Source of the DNA: Alphaproteobacteria bacterium
GTDB lineage: Bacteria; Pseudomonadota; Alphaproteobacteria; CAAGCB01; CAG-977
DNA length: 64,000 bases
Direction: 5' to 3'
Assembly (NCBI GenBank): GCA_900768185.1
Contig: CAAGCB010000044.1
Coordinates: 62,001 to 126,000, forward strand
Positions 50,125-58,684 of this stretch are shown here, piece by piece; within the stretch, counting starts at the first letter, position 1, and each line of letters opens with the position of its first letter. The translations under genes were made by a program, and so were the position numbers. The notes below the pieces were generated by a model. That model was not told where the DNA came from. It ran no database searches and worked only from the letters and a program-made list of their open reading frames with translations.

Positions 50125-50493
50125 ATGAAGAAATATGTCGCGCTTTTGCTGTGTTTTGCGTCGTTTTCCGCCTTTGCCGCGGAAACGGTTTTTGTGTCGG
50201 GATTCGAAGATTTGCCGCTGATGGACGGGCTGAAACAGTCCGAAGGCGCGGCGGTCGCTTTTGATTCGCCCGACGGTCGCATCGTCGAGGCGTACGCCCA
50301 AAGCGACGACGCCGCAAAACAAAAAATAATGGCTTATTACGCAAAAACCCTGCCGCAGCTGGGGTGGAAAAAACAAAAATCGGACGCGGATTCGCTTTCT
50401 TTTTTGCGCGAGGAGGAGGAATTGTCCGTTTCCGTTGACGACGGAACGCCCGCGACCGTGCGCTTTAAACTGATGACAAGGGACAAGGACTGA
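50125..50493 (+). CDS. Small secreted protein of unknown function
   Basis: A 122-aa protein with a clear Sec signal peptide (MKKYVALLLCFASFSAFAA, cleavage near residue 19). The mature part has FVSGFEDLPLMDGL... FDSPDGRIVEAYAQS... VMAYY-like helix AKTLPQLGWKK and DSLSFLREEEELSVSVDDGT, resembling the small periplasmic proteins of the DUF4115/YbbC-like type only in general fold; I assign no family. It precedes the enoyl-CoA hydratase gene with a one-base overlap (TGATG), so the two are co-translated. Confidence 0.7.
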   Translation: MKKYVALLLCFASFSAFAAETVFVSGFEDLPLMDGLKQSEGAAVAFDSPDGRIVEAYAQSDDAAKQKIMAYYAKTLPQLGWKKQKSDADSLSFLREEEELSVSVDDGTPATVRFKLMTRDKD

Positions 50494-51260
50494 TGATGGA
50501 ATTTGAAACGATCCGCGTTGAAAGCAACCAAGCCGTCGGCACGATTACGCTGAACCGCCCCGCGTCGATGAACGCCGTCTGCGCCGCCATGCTGTTTGAA
50601 TTGACGCGCGCGATCGAAGCGTTGGACGCCGACGAATCCGTGCGCGTCGTCGTGTTGCGCGGCGCCGAGGGGTGCTTCGCCGCGGGAACGGATATGTCCG
50701 AATTCGTCGGGCGGTTCGGCGACGATGCCGAACGCGGAAACGTCTATGCCCGCGCCGTCCGCGCTTTCGCCGCGTGCGCAAAGCCGATTGTCGCCGGGGT
50801 CGCGGGATATGCGTTCGGCGGCGGTCTGGAACTGGTTTTAATGAGCGACGTCGTCATCGCCGCGGACAACGCCCGATTCGGTTTTCCCGAAATCACGCTG
50901 GGGATTTTGCCGCAAATGGGCGGTGCCGCGATGCTGACGAATCGGGTCGGACGCGCCAAAGCCGCCGATATGCTGCTGACGGGTCGCCATATCGGCGTCG
51001 AAGAGGCGCTGGCGTGCGGATTGGTGTCGCGTCTGGTCGACGGCGCCGATTTGGAAGACGAGGTCGCCGAAACGGCGCGGCGGATCGCCGCGATGCCCGC
51101 TTTGGGCGTGAAATTGGCGAAACAGGCGGTTTTGGCGGCTTGCGCGTCGCGCGCGGAGGGCGAAGAATCGTTCGCCCTTTTGTCCCTGACGTCGGACGAC
51201 GCGCGCGAAGGGTTGGCGGCGCTGAAGGAAAATCGCGCGCCAAAGTATGTTCACAGATAA
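50493..51260 (+). CDS. Enoyl-CoA hydratase/isomerase family protein
   Basis: A 255-aa crotonase-fold enzyme. The oxyanion-hole segments are GCFAAGTDMSEF near residue 57 and AGVAGYAFGGGLELVLMSD near 100. Of the two catalytic acids of classical hydratase, the first Glu is kept in FGFPEITLGILP, and the second position is Asp (AADMLLTGRHI) instead of Glu, so the reaction may be hydration or a related acyl-CoA step. Two ATGs are available (50493 and 50496). The order enoyl-CoA hydratase, rpsT, dnaA is typical near the dnaA locus in Alphaproteobacteria. Confidence 0.88.
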   Translation: MMEFETIRVESNQAVGTITLNRPASMNAVCAAMLFELTRAIEALDADESVRVVVLRGAEGCFAAGTDMSEFVGRFGDDAERGNVYARAVRAFAACAKPIVAGVAGYAFGGGLELVLMSDVVIAADNARFGFPEITLGILPQMGGAAMLTNRVGRAKAADMLLTGRHIGVEEALACGLVSRLVDGADLEDEVAETARRIAAMPALGVKLAKQAVLAACASRAEGEESFALLSLTSDDAREGLAALKENRAPKYVHR

Positions 51261-51269
51261 GTTTATCCC

Positions 51270-51299
51270 TTGACTTTCGCGGGAATATGGGAGTATAAA
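51270..51299 (+). promoter_or_regulatory. Sigma-70 promoter of rpsT
   Basis: TTGACT (51270-51275), 18-bp spacer, TATAAA (51294-51299), 43 bp before the rpsT start. Confidence 0.75.
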
Positions 51300-51342
51300 G
51301 CCTACCTAGTTCTTTTTTAAGGAAACAAACAGGATAAAAAAA

Positions 51343-51606
51343 ATGGCTAATCATCTGTCGTCTAAAAAACGTATTCGTCGCAACGCTCGCCGCGCCGTTT
51401 TCAACGCCGCGCGCAAATCCCGCGTCCATACGTTCACGAACAAGTTTGAAACCGCTTTGACCAGCGGCGACAAAGCCGCTGCCGCGGAAGCTTTCCGCAC
51501 GGCAGAATCTGAAATCATGCGCGCTGTTTCGAAAGGCGTTTTGCACAAAAACACCGCCGCCCGCAGGGTTTCCCGCTTGTCCGCCCGCGTTAAGGCTATG
51601 GGATAA
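51343..51606 (+). CDS. rpsT: 30S ribosomal protein S20
   Basis: Small-subunit protein contacting 16S rRNA helices 6-11 and 44. The 87-aa, strongly basic helical protein reads MANHLSSKKRIRRNARR..., with SRVHTFTNKFE and VLHKNTAARRVSRLSARVKA near the end, all S20 hallmarks. It has its own promoter and is followed by a terminator, so it is probably monocistronic. Its place upstream of dnaA is a long-conserved alphaproteobacterial order. Confidence 0.97.
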   Translation: MANHLSSKKRIRRNARRAVFNAARKSRVHTFTNKFETALTSGDKAAAAEAFRTAESEIMRAVSKGVLHKNTAARRVSRLSARVKAMG

Positions 51607-51906
51607 TCCGAACTTCAATCCCGCGTTTTTCGCATGCGGCAATGCGAAGGCGAAACGCGGCGTTTGTTCAGCTTGAAAGGCAGACTGTCGTTTCGGACGG
51701 TCTGCTTTTTGCTGTATCGCGACCGTTTGGCGAAACGCGGCGTTTTTAGAAATTTTTGTTTCAAAAAAGCGGTCGGGACACCAGATGTTGAGTCAAGTCT
51801 TTAATTTGTCTTTTGTCGGGTTTCGGGGCTTGCCTTTGCCCGCGTCCGCCCCTATTATTCGCCAGACGCAGAGGTGGAAAACGGTTGCAGACTGGGGTGC
51901 TTTTTT
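51607..51906. promoter_or_regulatory. dnaA upstream region: terminator, direct repeats and a GANTC site
   Basis: 300 bp without a gene. It contains the rpsT terminator, a 17-bp perfect direct repeat GGCGAAACGCGGCGTTT at 51649-51665 and 51729-51745, a palindrome CGCAT/ATGCG at 51631-51646, and GAGTC at 51790-51794, a CcrM methylation site of the type controlling dnaA in Caulobacter. No DnaA box is present. Confidence 0.55.
51680..51710 (+). terminator. Terminator of rpsT
   Basis: GCAGAC-TGTC stem pairing with GACG-GTCTGC, followed by five T. Confidence 0.8.
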
Positions 51907-53292
51907 ATGGACAAGGATATGCAGGATCGGTTGAACGCGCAGGCGCGCGGGGTTGAATCCCGTTTGCGCGAAACGCTGGGGAACGACAACTATGACACAT
52001 GGTTGAAATCGCTGTCCGTCGGCGGTTTCAAAGACGGCGTCCTGACCCTGTTTTTGCCGACGACTTTTTTTTGCGGCTATATCGCGCGCAATTTTGCCGA
52101 CGACATCGCGCGGGCGTGGCGGGCGGAGAACCCGTCCGTGACCGCTGTTGAATTTACGGTCGGCAGTCCCGCCTTCATCGCGCCGACCGAAACGGCGGAA
52201 AGGGCGGTCGCCGTTGAAAACGACGCCGCGTCCGCCGCCGAACGCATTTCCGTCGAATCGGAAAAAGACGTTTTGTCCGCCGCGTTGGATCCGCGCTACA
52301 CGTTCGACAATTTTGTCGTCGGCGAATCCAATCAGTTCGCCTATGCCGCCGCGCACAGCGTCGCCGAAGGCGGCGACGTTCAATACAATCCCTTGTACAT
52401 GTATTCCAGCGCGGGGCTGGGCAAAACGCATTTGATGCATTCGATCGCGTGGTATATCCGCGAACGCGATCCGTCGCGCCGCGTCGCCTACCTGTCGGCG
52501 GAAAAATTCATGTATCTGTTCGTTCGCGCCCTGCGCAGCAAAGACACGCTGTCGTTCAAAGAGGAATTGCGCAACGTCGACGTTTTGATGATTGACGATG
52601 TGCAGTTTCTGATCGGCAAGGAAAGTACGCAAGACGAGTTTTTTCATACTTTCAACGCGTTGGTCGGCGCCAGAAAGCAGTTGGTTTTGTCGGCGGACAA
52701 GCCGCCCGTCAATCTGGACGGGTTGGAGGAACGTCTGAAAACCCGTCTGGGGTCGGGGTTGGTCGTCGATATCCACCCGACGTCTTTCGAACTCCGGCTG
52801 GGCATTCTTGAAAGCAAGGCGCAGAATCTGGGTGTGCGCGTTCCGTCCGAAGTCATTTCGTTTCTGGCGGAAAAAATCACGTCCAGCGTTCGCGAGCTGG
52901 AAGGCGCGCTGTTGCGCGTCGCGGCGCATGTTCAGCTGATGGGCGGCGAAGTCACGCTGGAACGCACCTGCGACATTTTGCGCGACGTTCTGAGCGTCGT
53001 CGACCGTCGCGTGTCGATCGAGGACGTTCAGCGCAAGGTCGCCGAGCATTATAATATCCGCGTTTCCGAAATGACGTCGAAACGCCGCGAACGGTCGGTC
53101 GCGCGTCCGCGCCAGATTGCGATGTATCTGGCTAAACATCTGACGACGAAGTCTTTGCCCGATATCGGCAGGGCGTTCGATCGCGATCACACGACGGTGA
53201 TTCACGCGGTAAAAACGATTGACGACATGTGCCTGAAGGATCCTTCTTTCAAAGCCGAAATCGACAGTTTGCGCCGCGTGCTATCCGTGTGA
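51907..53292 (+). CDS. dnaA: Chromosomal replication initiator protein DnaA
   Basis: AAA+ ATPase that opens oriC. The 461-aa protein has domain I (about 1-80), a short linker, the AAA+ domain (about 128-340) and the DNA-binding domain IV with the signature DIGRAFDRDHTTVIHAV near 418. Walker A is SSAGLGKT at residues 167-174 (Lys173), where most DnaA proteins read GGVGLGKT. Walker B is VLMIDDVQF and the arginine-finger region is intact (ERLKTRLGSGL). I chose ATG 51907 (MDKDMQDRL); ATG 51874 is in frame but lacks a ribosome site. dnaN, recF and gyrB follow on the same strand. Confidence 0.96.
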   Translation: MDKDMQDRLNAQARGVESRLRETLGNDNYDTWLKSLSVGGFKDGVLTLFLPTTFFCGYIARNFADDIARAWRAENPSVTAVEFTVGSPAFIAPTETAERAVAVENDAASAAERISVESEKDVLSAALDPRYTFDNFVVGESNQFAYAAAHSVAEGGDVQYNPLYMYSSAGLGKTHLMHSIAWYIRERDPSRRVAYLSAEKFMYLFVRALRSKDTLSFKEELRNVDVLMIDDVQFLIGKESTQDEFFHTFNALVGARKQLVLSADKPPVNLDGLEERLKTRLGSGLVVDIHPTSFELRLGILESKAQNLGVRVPSEVISFLAEKITSSVRELEGALLRVAAHVQLMGGEVTLERTCDILRDVLSVVDRRVSIEDVQRKVAEHYNIRVSEMTSKRRERSVARPRQIAMYLAKHLTTKSLPDIGRAFDRDHTTVIHAVKTIDDMCLKDPSFKAEIDSLRRVLSV

Positions 53293-53452
53293 CCGAAAAC
53301 GAATAAATCCGCCGAGTCGCAACTATGCCCGAACGGGGCTTGAAACAGGAAGAAACTTTGTTTCGGGAAGGCGTTTTTTTGCTTTGGAAAAACGGCAGAT
53401 GTGATATACTCGGCGCAAAACAATTTCTAACCTTTTTGAAGAGTGGAATCCC

Positions 53453-54568
53453 ATGAAATTTACGATTGAACGCGCCGCGTTGCTGAAATCCTTGTCCCAT
53501 GTGCAGAATGTGGTGGAACGCCGTCACACGAATCCGTTGCTGTCGAACGTGAAAATCACGGCGAAGGACGGCGGCATCGTTCTGGACGCGACCGACAACG
53601 AATTGGAAGTCAGTGAAAAAATCGCCGCGAAAGTCGATGTCGCGGGCGCCATCACCGCCCCCGCGCACAAGCTGTACGAAATCGTTCGCAAACTGCCCGA
53701 CGGCGCGGAAATCGAATTTGTCCTGAACGCCGAAAACAACCAGCTGAAACTGACGGCGGGACGCGCCAAATTCGCTTTGGCGACCATGGCGGGCGAAGAT
53801 TTCCCGTCCATCGCCGACGGCGACATGACGCATCATTTCGCGTTGAAGGCGTCGGATCTGCGCGATTTGATCGACCGTACGTCGTTCGCCGTTTCGACCG
53901 AAGAAACGCGTTTTTACCTGAACGGCATCTATTTGCACGAAGCGACTTCCAAAGAGGAAAAAATCCTGCGCGCCGTCGCGACCGACGGGCATCGTCTGGC
54001 TTGTGCGGAAGCCGTTTTCCCCGAAGGGGCGGCGGGTATGCCGGGGATCATCATTCCGCGCAAGGCGATCGGCGAATTGAGCAAATTGCTGGCGGAAGAA
54101 TCCGAAGACGTGAAAATCGATCTGTCAACGTATAAAATCCGCTTTACGTTCGGCGATCTGGTGCTGACGTCTTTGCTGATTGAAGGGACGTATCCGGATT
54201 ACGAACGCGTCATTCCGACCGAAAACGACAAGGTGATGGAAGTCGACGCGCAGGCGTTGACGACGGTTGTCGACCGCGTGTCCAGTCTGTCCGAAAAATC
54301 GCGCGCCGTGCGTTTGACGCTGTCAAAGGATCTGGTCAAGGTGTCCGCCGCGAACGCCGAAGAAGGCAGCGCGGAGGACGAACTGGAAGTCAAATATTCC
54401 GCCGATCCGATCGATATCGGTTTCAATTATGTCTATCTGGAGGACGTTTTGAAGCAAATAAAGGGCGGGTTGGTGCAAATTTCGTTTTCCGATTCCGCTT
54501 CGCCGACCGTTTTGACGGATATGTCCGATCCCAGTGTTTTATTTGTTTTAATGCCGATGCGGGTGTAA
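53453..54568 (+). CDS. dnaN: DNA polymerase III beta sliding clamp
   Basis: Ring clamp that tethers DNA polymerase III. The 371-aa protein starts MKFTIERAALLKSLSHVQNVVERR and has NTPLLSN-like NPLLSNVKITA, the three repeated clamp domains, FYLNGIYLH near 158, DGHRLACAEA near 178 and the C-terminal VLMPMRV, which is the conserved protein-binding edge. A TATACT-like -10 at about 53404-53409 could give it a separate promoter within the 160-bp gap after dnaA. recF follows after 5 bp. Confidence 0.96.
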   Translation: MKFTIERAALLKSLSHVQNVVERRHTNPLLSNVKITAKDGGIVLDATDNELEVSEKIAAKVDVAGAITAPAHKLYEIVRKLPDGAEIEFVLNAENNQLKLTAGRAKFALATMAGEDFPSIADGDMTHHFALKASDLRDLIDRTSFAVSTEETRFYLNGIYLHEATSKEEKILRAVATDGHRLACAEAVFPEGAAGMPGIIIPRKAIGELSKLLAEESEDVKIDLSTYKIRFTFGDLVLTSLLIEGTYPDYERVIPTENDKVMEVDAQALTTVVDRVSSLSEKSRAVRLTLSKDLVKVSAANAEEGSAEDELEVKYSADPIDIGFNYVYLEDVLKQIKGGLVQISFSDSASPTVLTDMSDPSVLFVLMPMRV

Positions 54569-54573
54569 TCGAT

Positions 54574-55821
54574 TTGACGGCAAACGAACTGATGTACGCG
54601 CGTTCGCGTCGGGCGCAAGCCGATACGCGGACGCCATCCGATTCCGAAGCGGGTCGAACGGACGGCGCGGCGGGGTTGTTTGTCGGTCGTTTGTGTTTGT
54701 CGCGTTTTCGCAATTATCCGTATTTGCGGCTGGATATTCCCGACGGGGCGTCGCAGGTCGTTCTGACGGGGGTTAACGGCGTCGGAAAAACAAATCTGAT
54801 GGAAGCGGTTTCCTTCCTCGCCCCCGGAAAGGGGGTGCGGCAGGCGCGTTTTCAGGACGTTCTGCCCGTGGAAAATCCGACGGGCGCGTGGGGTGTTTCC
54901 GCCGTTCTGCGCAAGGGGGCGGAGGAAATCGAAATCGGCACGGATTACGAGGTCGCGACACGGGGACGGCGGAGCGAAAAACGCCGCGTGCGCGTCAACG
55001 GCGTCGCGGGCGCCGCGCAGTCCGAATTGGGACGCGTTTGTTCCGCCGTGTGGCTGACCCCCGCGATGGACAGGCTGTTTTCGGGCGACCCCGCCGGACG
55101 CCGCCGTTTTTTGGACAGGTTGACGCAGGCTTTTTTTGAAAATCATGCGGCTTCGTGCGCCGCTTACGCGCAGGCGTGGCGGCAGTGGGGCGCGTTGATC
55201 CGCGACGGCAAAAACGATGAACGCTGGCTGTCCGCGCTGGAAACGACAATGGCGAAGTACGGGGCTTTGGCGGCGAACGCCCGCCGCGAAACCGTCAGGC
55301 TGTTGCAGGACGCTTTGAATGAAAGTAAAACCGCTTTTCCGCGGGCGTCAATCGCTTTATCGGGCGGGCTGGAAGATGATATTTCAACCTTGTCCGTCGA
55401 CGAAGCGCGCGATTTTATCAAAGCCCGCTTTGTCCCCGCGCGCGAGGCTTATGCCCGCAACGGTGTCGCCGGCGGCGTTCACACGGTCGATCTGACGGCG
55501 TTTCACCGCGAAAAGAACATGCCCGCCGCAGGCTGTTCGACGGGCGAACAAAAGGCTTTGCTGGTTTCGATCCTGCTGGCGCATGTCCGCACGCAGGCGG
55601 ACGTGAAAAACGCTTTGCCGCTGGTGCTGTTCGACGAGGTGGCGGCGCATCTGGACGACGGCAGGCTGGCGGCTTTGCTGGACGAAATCCGCGGATTGAA
55701 AACGCAAGTCTGGCTGACGGGAACGGACAGACGTTCCTTTGAAAGTTTAAAAAACACGGCGCATTATCTTGCCGTTGACGAATTGTTGCGAACCGCACCC
55801 GATTGGGCGGTCGCGTCTTGA
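54574..55821 (+). CDS. recF: DNA replication and repair protein RecF
   Basis: SMC-like ATPase that helps load RecA at gaps. The 415-aa protein has LCLSRFRNYPYLRLDI, Walker A GVNGVGKTNLMEAVSFLAPGKG near residue 66, the RecF signature in STGEQKALLVSILLAH near 318 and Walker B LVLFDEVAAHLDDGR near 350. The first 37 residues have no counterpart in most RecF proteins; TTG 54574 is the only early start close to the dnaN stop, but a TTG about 100 bp downstream would give a standard N-terminus. Start position is uncertain. Confidence 0.9.
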   Translation: MTANELMYARSRRAQADTRTPSDSEAGRTDGAAGLFVGRLCLSRFRNYPYLRLDIPDGASQVVLTGVNGVGKTNLMEAVSFLAPGKGVRQARFQDVLPVENPTGAWGVSAVLRKGAEEIEIGTDYEVATRGRRSEKRRVRVNGVAGAAQSELGRVCSAVWLTPAMDRLFSGDPAGRRRFLDRLTQAFFENHAASCAAYAQAWRQWGALIRDGKNDERWLSALETTMAKYGALAANARRETVRLLQDALNESKTAFPRASIALSGGLEDDISTLSVDEARDFIKARFVPAREAYARNGVAGGVHTVDLTAFHREKNMPAAGCSTGEQKALLVSILLAHVRTQADVKNALPLVLFDEVAAHLDDGRLAALLDEIRGLKTQVWLTGTDRRSFESLKNTAHYLAVDELLRTAPDWAVAS

Positions 55822-55834
55822 CGAAAGGTGTATC

Positions 55835-58267
55835 ATGACCCAAGAAACAGAATTGCACTCATCTTCCGATTACACTGCCGAATCGATTAAGGTTCTGAAA
55901 GGGCTGGACGCCGTTCGCAAACGTCCCGGCATGTACATCGGCGATACGGACGACGGCACGGGGCTGCACCACATGGTGTACGAAGTGCTGGACAACGCGA
56001 TCGACGAAACGCTGGCGGGATACTGCACGAAAACGGAAACAATCATCAATTCCGACGGTTCCGTGACGGTGCGCGACAACGGGCGCGGCATTCCCACCGA
56101 TCTGCACAAGGAAGAAGGCGTTTCCGCCGCCGAAGTCATCATGACGCAACTGCATGCGGGCGGCAAGTTTGATCAGAACTCGTATAAAATTTCCGGCGGT
56201 TTGCACGGCGTGGGCGTTTCGGTCGTCAACGCGTTGTCGTCGTCGTTGAAATTGCGTATCTGGCGCAACGGCAAGGAACACTATATGGAATTTAAAAACG
56301 GCGTTCCCGTCGCTCCGCTGAAAGTCGTCGGCGACGCCGTTCCCGCCGACCGCACGGGAACCGAAGTCACGTTTTTGCCGTCGCCGGAAACGTTTTCAAA
56401 AACGGAATTCGATTTCGACACGCTGGAACACCGTCTGCGCGAACTGGCTTTTTTGAATTCGGGCGTTCATCTGGTTTTGCGCGACACGCGCCCCGGAAAC
56501 CCGCGCGAAGTCGAATTTTGCTATGAAGGCGGGATTCAGGAATTCGTCCGCTATATCGACCGTTCCAAAACGTCGATTCACGAAGGCGAAATCGCCATGT
56601 CCGGCGAAAAGAACGGCATCATCGTCGAATTGGCGATGGAATGGACGGACGGTTATCATGAAACGACGCTGTGCTTCACCAACAACATTCCGCAACGCGA
56701 CGGCGGCACGCATTTGGCGGGTTTCCGCGCCGCTTTGACCCGCACGATCAACGCCTACGCGCAGGAATCGGGCATGCTGAAAAAAGAAAAAGTCGAATTG
56801 TCGGGCGAAGACATGCGCGAAGGTCTGACCTGCGTCTTGTCCGTCAAAGTCCCCGATCCGAAGTTTTCTTCGCAAACAAAGGACAAGCTTGTTTCTTCCG
56901 AAGTCCGTCCCGTGGTTGAAGGCGTCGTCGGCGAAAAGTTGGAAAAATGGCTGGGTGAACACCCGACCGAGGCGCGTAAAATCGTCGGCAAGGTTGTCGA
57001 AGCCGCCGCCGCCCGCGAAGCCGCCCGCAAAGCCCGCGATTTGACGCGACGCAAAGGCGTGCTGGATATGGCGTCCCTGCCCGGAAAGCTGGCTGACTGT
57101 TCCGAACGCGATCCCGCAAATTCCGAAATCTTTATCGTCGAAGGGGATTCGGCGGGCGGTTCCGCAAAACAGGGGCGCAACCGTGCCAACCAAGCTATTC
57201 TGCCCCTGCGCGGCAAAATTTTGAACGTCGAACGCGCCCGTTTCGACAGAATGCTCAGTTCCGCCGAAATCGGAACGATGGTCACGGCGTTCGGTACGGG
57301 AATCGGACGCGACGATTTCAACGCCGATAAATGCCGCTATCACAAAATCATCATCATGACCGATGCCGATGTCGACGGTGCGCATATTCGCACCCTTTTG
57401 TTGACGTTTTTCTTCCGCCAGATGCCCGAACTGATTGAACGCGGCTACATTTACATCGCTCAGCCGCCTTTGTACCGCGCGCGTCGGGGAAATTCCGACA
57501 TCTATTTAAAAGATGAACGCGCGATGGAAGATTACCTGATAACCCAATCCGTTCAAGACAGTGTTTTCGTGCGCTATGACGGCGCGCAGATCGCGGGGGC
57601 GGATTTGAAACGTCAGGCGGAAGAAGCCAGAAACTGCCGGCATCTGATTGAAACGCTGTCGCGCTGCGTTCCCGCCAAAATTGTCGAACAAATGGCAATC
57701 AACGGGCTGTTTGCTTCCGAAACCTACGACAACGCGGAAAAGGCGCATGCCGCCGCCGTCGCTTTGGCGGCGCGTCTGGACGAACTGGAACCCGAATATG
57801 AACGCGGCTGGCACGCGACGTTTGAAAACGGAGCTTTCTTTTTTACCAGAACCTTGCGCGGCGTGACCGAAGAATATGTCGCCGACATCAGCTTTTTGAC
57901 CAGCGGCGAAGCGGTCAGGCTGAACGAAATGCGCGCGGATTTGCATGACGCTTATGCCAAAACGGGGGTGCTGAAAGCCAAAGACGCCGAATACAAACTG
58001 GCGGGACCGATGGCGCTGTCCGACGCGGTGTCGCAGATCGGGCGCAAGGGAATTTCGATTCAGCGCTATAAAGGGCTGGGCGAAATGAATCCGGAACAGT
58101 TGTGGGAAACGACGCTGGATCCGAACGCGCGTTCCCTGTTGCAGGTCAAAGTGACCCATTCCGATCAGGCGGAATCCGTGTTTTCCATGCTGATGGGCGA
58201 TGTCGTCGAACCGCGCCGCGATTTTATTCAGGACAACGCGCTGAATGTGGTGAATTTGGACATTTAA
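55835..58267 (+). CDS. gyrB: DNA gyrase subunit B
   Basis: ATPase subunit of the type II topoisomerase that introduces negative supercoils. The 810-aa protein has the GHKL ATPase domain (VLDNAIDETLAG, DNGRGIP near 82, GLHGVGVSVVNALS near 122), the transducer domain, and the TOPRIM domain (EGDSAGGSAKQGRNR near 437, IMTDADVDGAHIRTLLLTF near 510). The C-terminus has QRYKGLGEMNPEQLWETT. ATG 55835 follows GAAAGGTG, 13 bp behind recF. Completes the dnaA-dnaN-recF-gyrB order. The fluoroquinolone-region residues are not assessed. Confidence 0.97.
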   Translation: MTQETELHSSSDYTAESIKVLKGLDAVRKRPGMYIGDTDDGTGLHHMVYEVLDNAIDETLAGYCTKTETIINSDGSVTVRDNGRGIPTDLHKEEGVSAAEVIMTQLHAGGKFDQNSYKISGGLHGVGVSVVNALSSSLKLRIWRNGKEHYMEFKNGVPVAPLKVVGDAVPADRTGTEVTFLPSPETFSKTEFDFDTLEHRLRELAFLNSGVHLVLRDTRPGNPREVEFCYEGGIQEFVRYIDRSKTSIHEGEIAMSGEKNGIIVELAMEWTDGYHETTLCFTNNIPQRDGGTHLAGFRAALTRTINAYAQESGMLKKEKVELSGEDMREGLTCVLSVKVPDPKFSSQTKDKLVSSEVRPVVEGVVGEKLEKWLGEHPTEARKIVGKVVEAAAAREAARKARDLTRRKGVLDMASLPGKLADCSERDPANSEIFIVEGDSAGGSAKQGRNRANQAILPLRGKILNVERARFDRMLSSAEIGTMVTAFGTGIGRDDFNADKCRYHKIIIMTDADVDGAHIRTLLLTFFFRQMPELIERGYIYIAQPPLYRARRGNSDIYLKDERAMEDYLITQSVQDSVFVRYDGAQIAGADLKRQAEEARNCRHLIETLSRCVPAKIVEQMAINGLFASETYDNAEKAHAAAVALAARLDELEPEYERGWHATFENGAFFFTRTLRGVTEEYVADISFLTSGEAVRLNEMRADLHDAYAKTGVLKAKDAEYKLAGPMALSDAVSQIGRKGISIQRYKGLGEMNPEQLWETTLDPNARSLLQVKVTHSDQAESVFSMLMGDVVEPRRDFIQDNALNVVNLDI

Positions 58268-58297
58268 AACTTTTTTTGGCGTTTTTGAAAAAAAAGC

Positions 58298-58325
58298 TTG
58301 CAGTTTTCAAAAAATACGCTATAAA
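58298..58325 (+). promoter_or_regulatory. Sigma-70 promoter of tRNA-Thr
   Basis: TTGCAG (58298-58303), 16-bp spacer, TATAAA (58320-58325), 12 bp before the tRNA. The -35 lies in a perfect 10-bp inverted repeat TTTTTGAAAA/TTTTCAAAAA (58282-58313). Confidence 0.7.
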
Positions 58326-58337
58326 AACTCTTGTCGT

Positions 58338-58413
<76 letters not shown>

Positions 58414-58415
58414 TT

Positions 58416-58451
58416 AAAAAAAGCCCTTGAATTTTTTCGGGGGCTTTTTTT
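58416..58451 (+). terminator. Terminator of tRNA-Thr
   Basis: AAAAAAAGCCC pairs with GGGCTTTTTTT across a 14-nt loop. Confidence 0.8.
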
Positions 58452-58460
58452 GTATCTGCG

Positions 58461-58560
58461 AAAACTACATGCTGGGCGCGTTATTCGGAAAGCTTATAAA
58501 AAACTCCTTAGTTACAAGCGAGGCGCGATCAGAAAATTACTGGAAGAACTGAGAAGTTGA
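58461..58560 (+). pseudogene. Possible 3' remnant of a foreign gene
   Basis: About 30 codons, AT-rich and using codons rare elsewhere in the window (CGA, AGA, CTT), encode a basic helical end GRVIRKAYKKLLSYKRGA... closing at a TGA. No start codon or ribosome site; the open frame runs back through tRNA-Thr. It may be a leftover of an element once inserted at the tRNA, or chance. Confidence 0.25.
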
Positions 58561-58605
58561 GATTATGAACGATCTTGGCACGCGACGCGGAACGGCAAAT
58601 TCGTG

Positions 58606-58644
58606 ATAAAATACCGCCGTCCGTATTTCACGGTCGGCGGTTTA
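58606..58644 (-). terminator. Terminator of trpS
   Basis: Minus strand ACCGCCG...CGGCGGT long stem with inner CCGT/ACGG, then ATTTT; 40 bp after the trpS stop. Confidence 0.75.
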
Positions 58645-58684
58645 TATCTTTGTTTTCGGTTGTTTCGCGTTGGGCTTTCCGATC

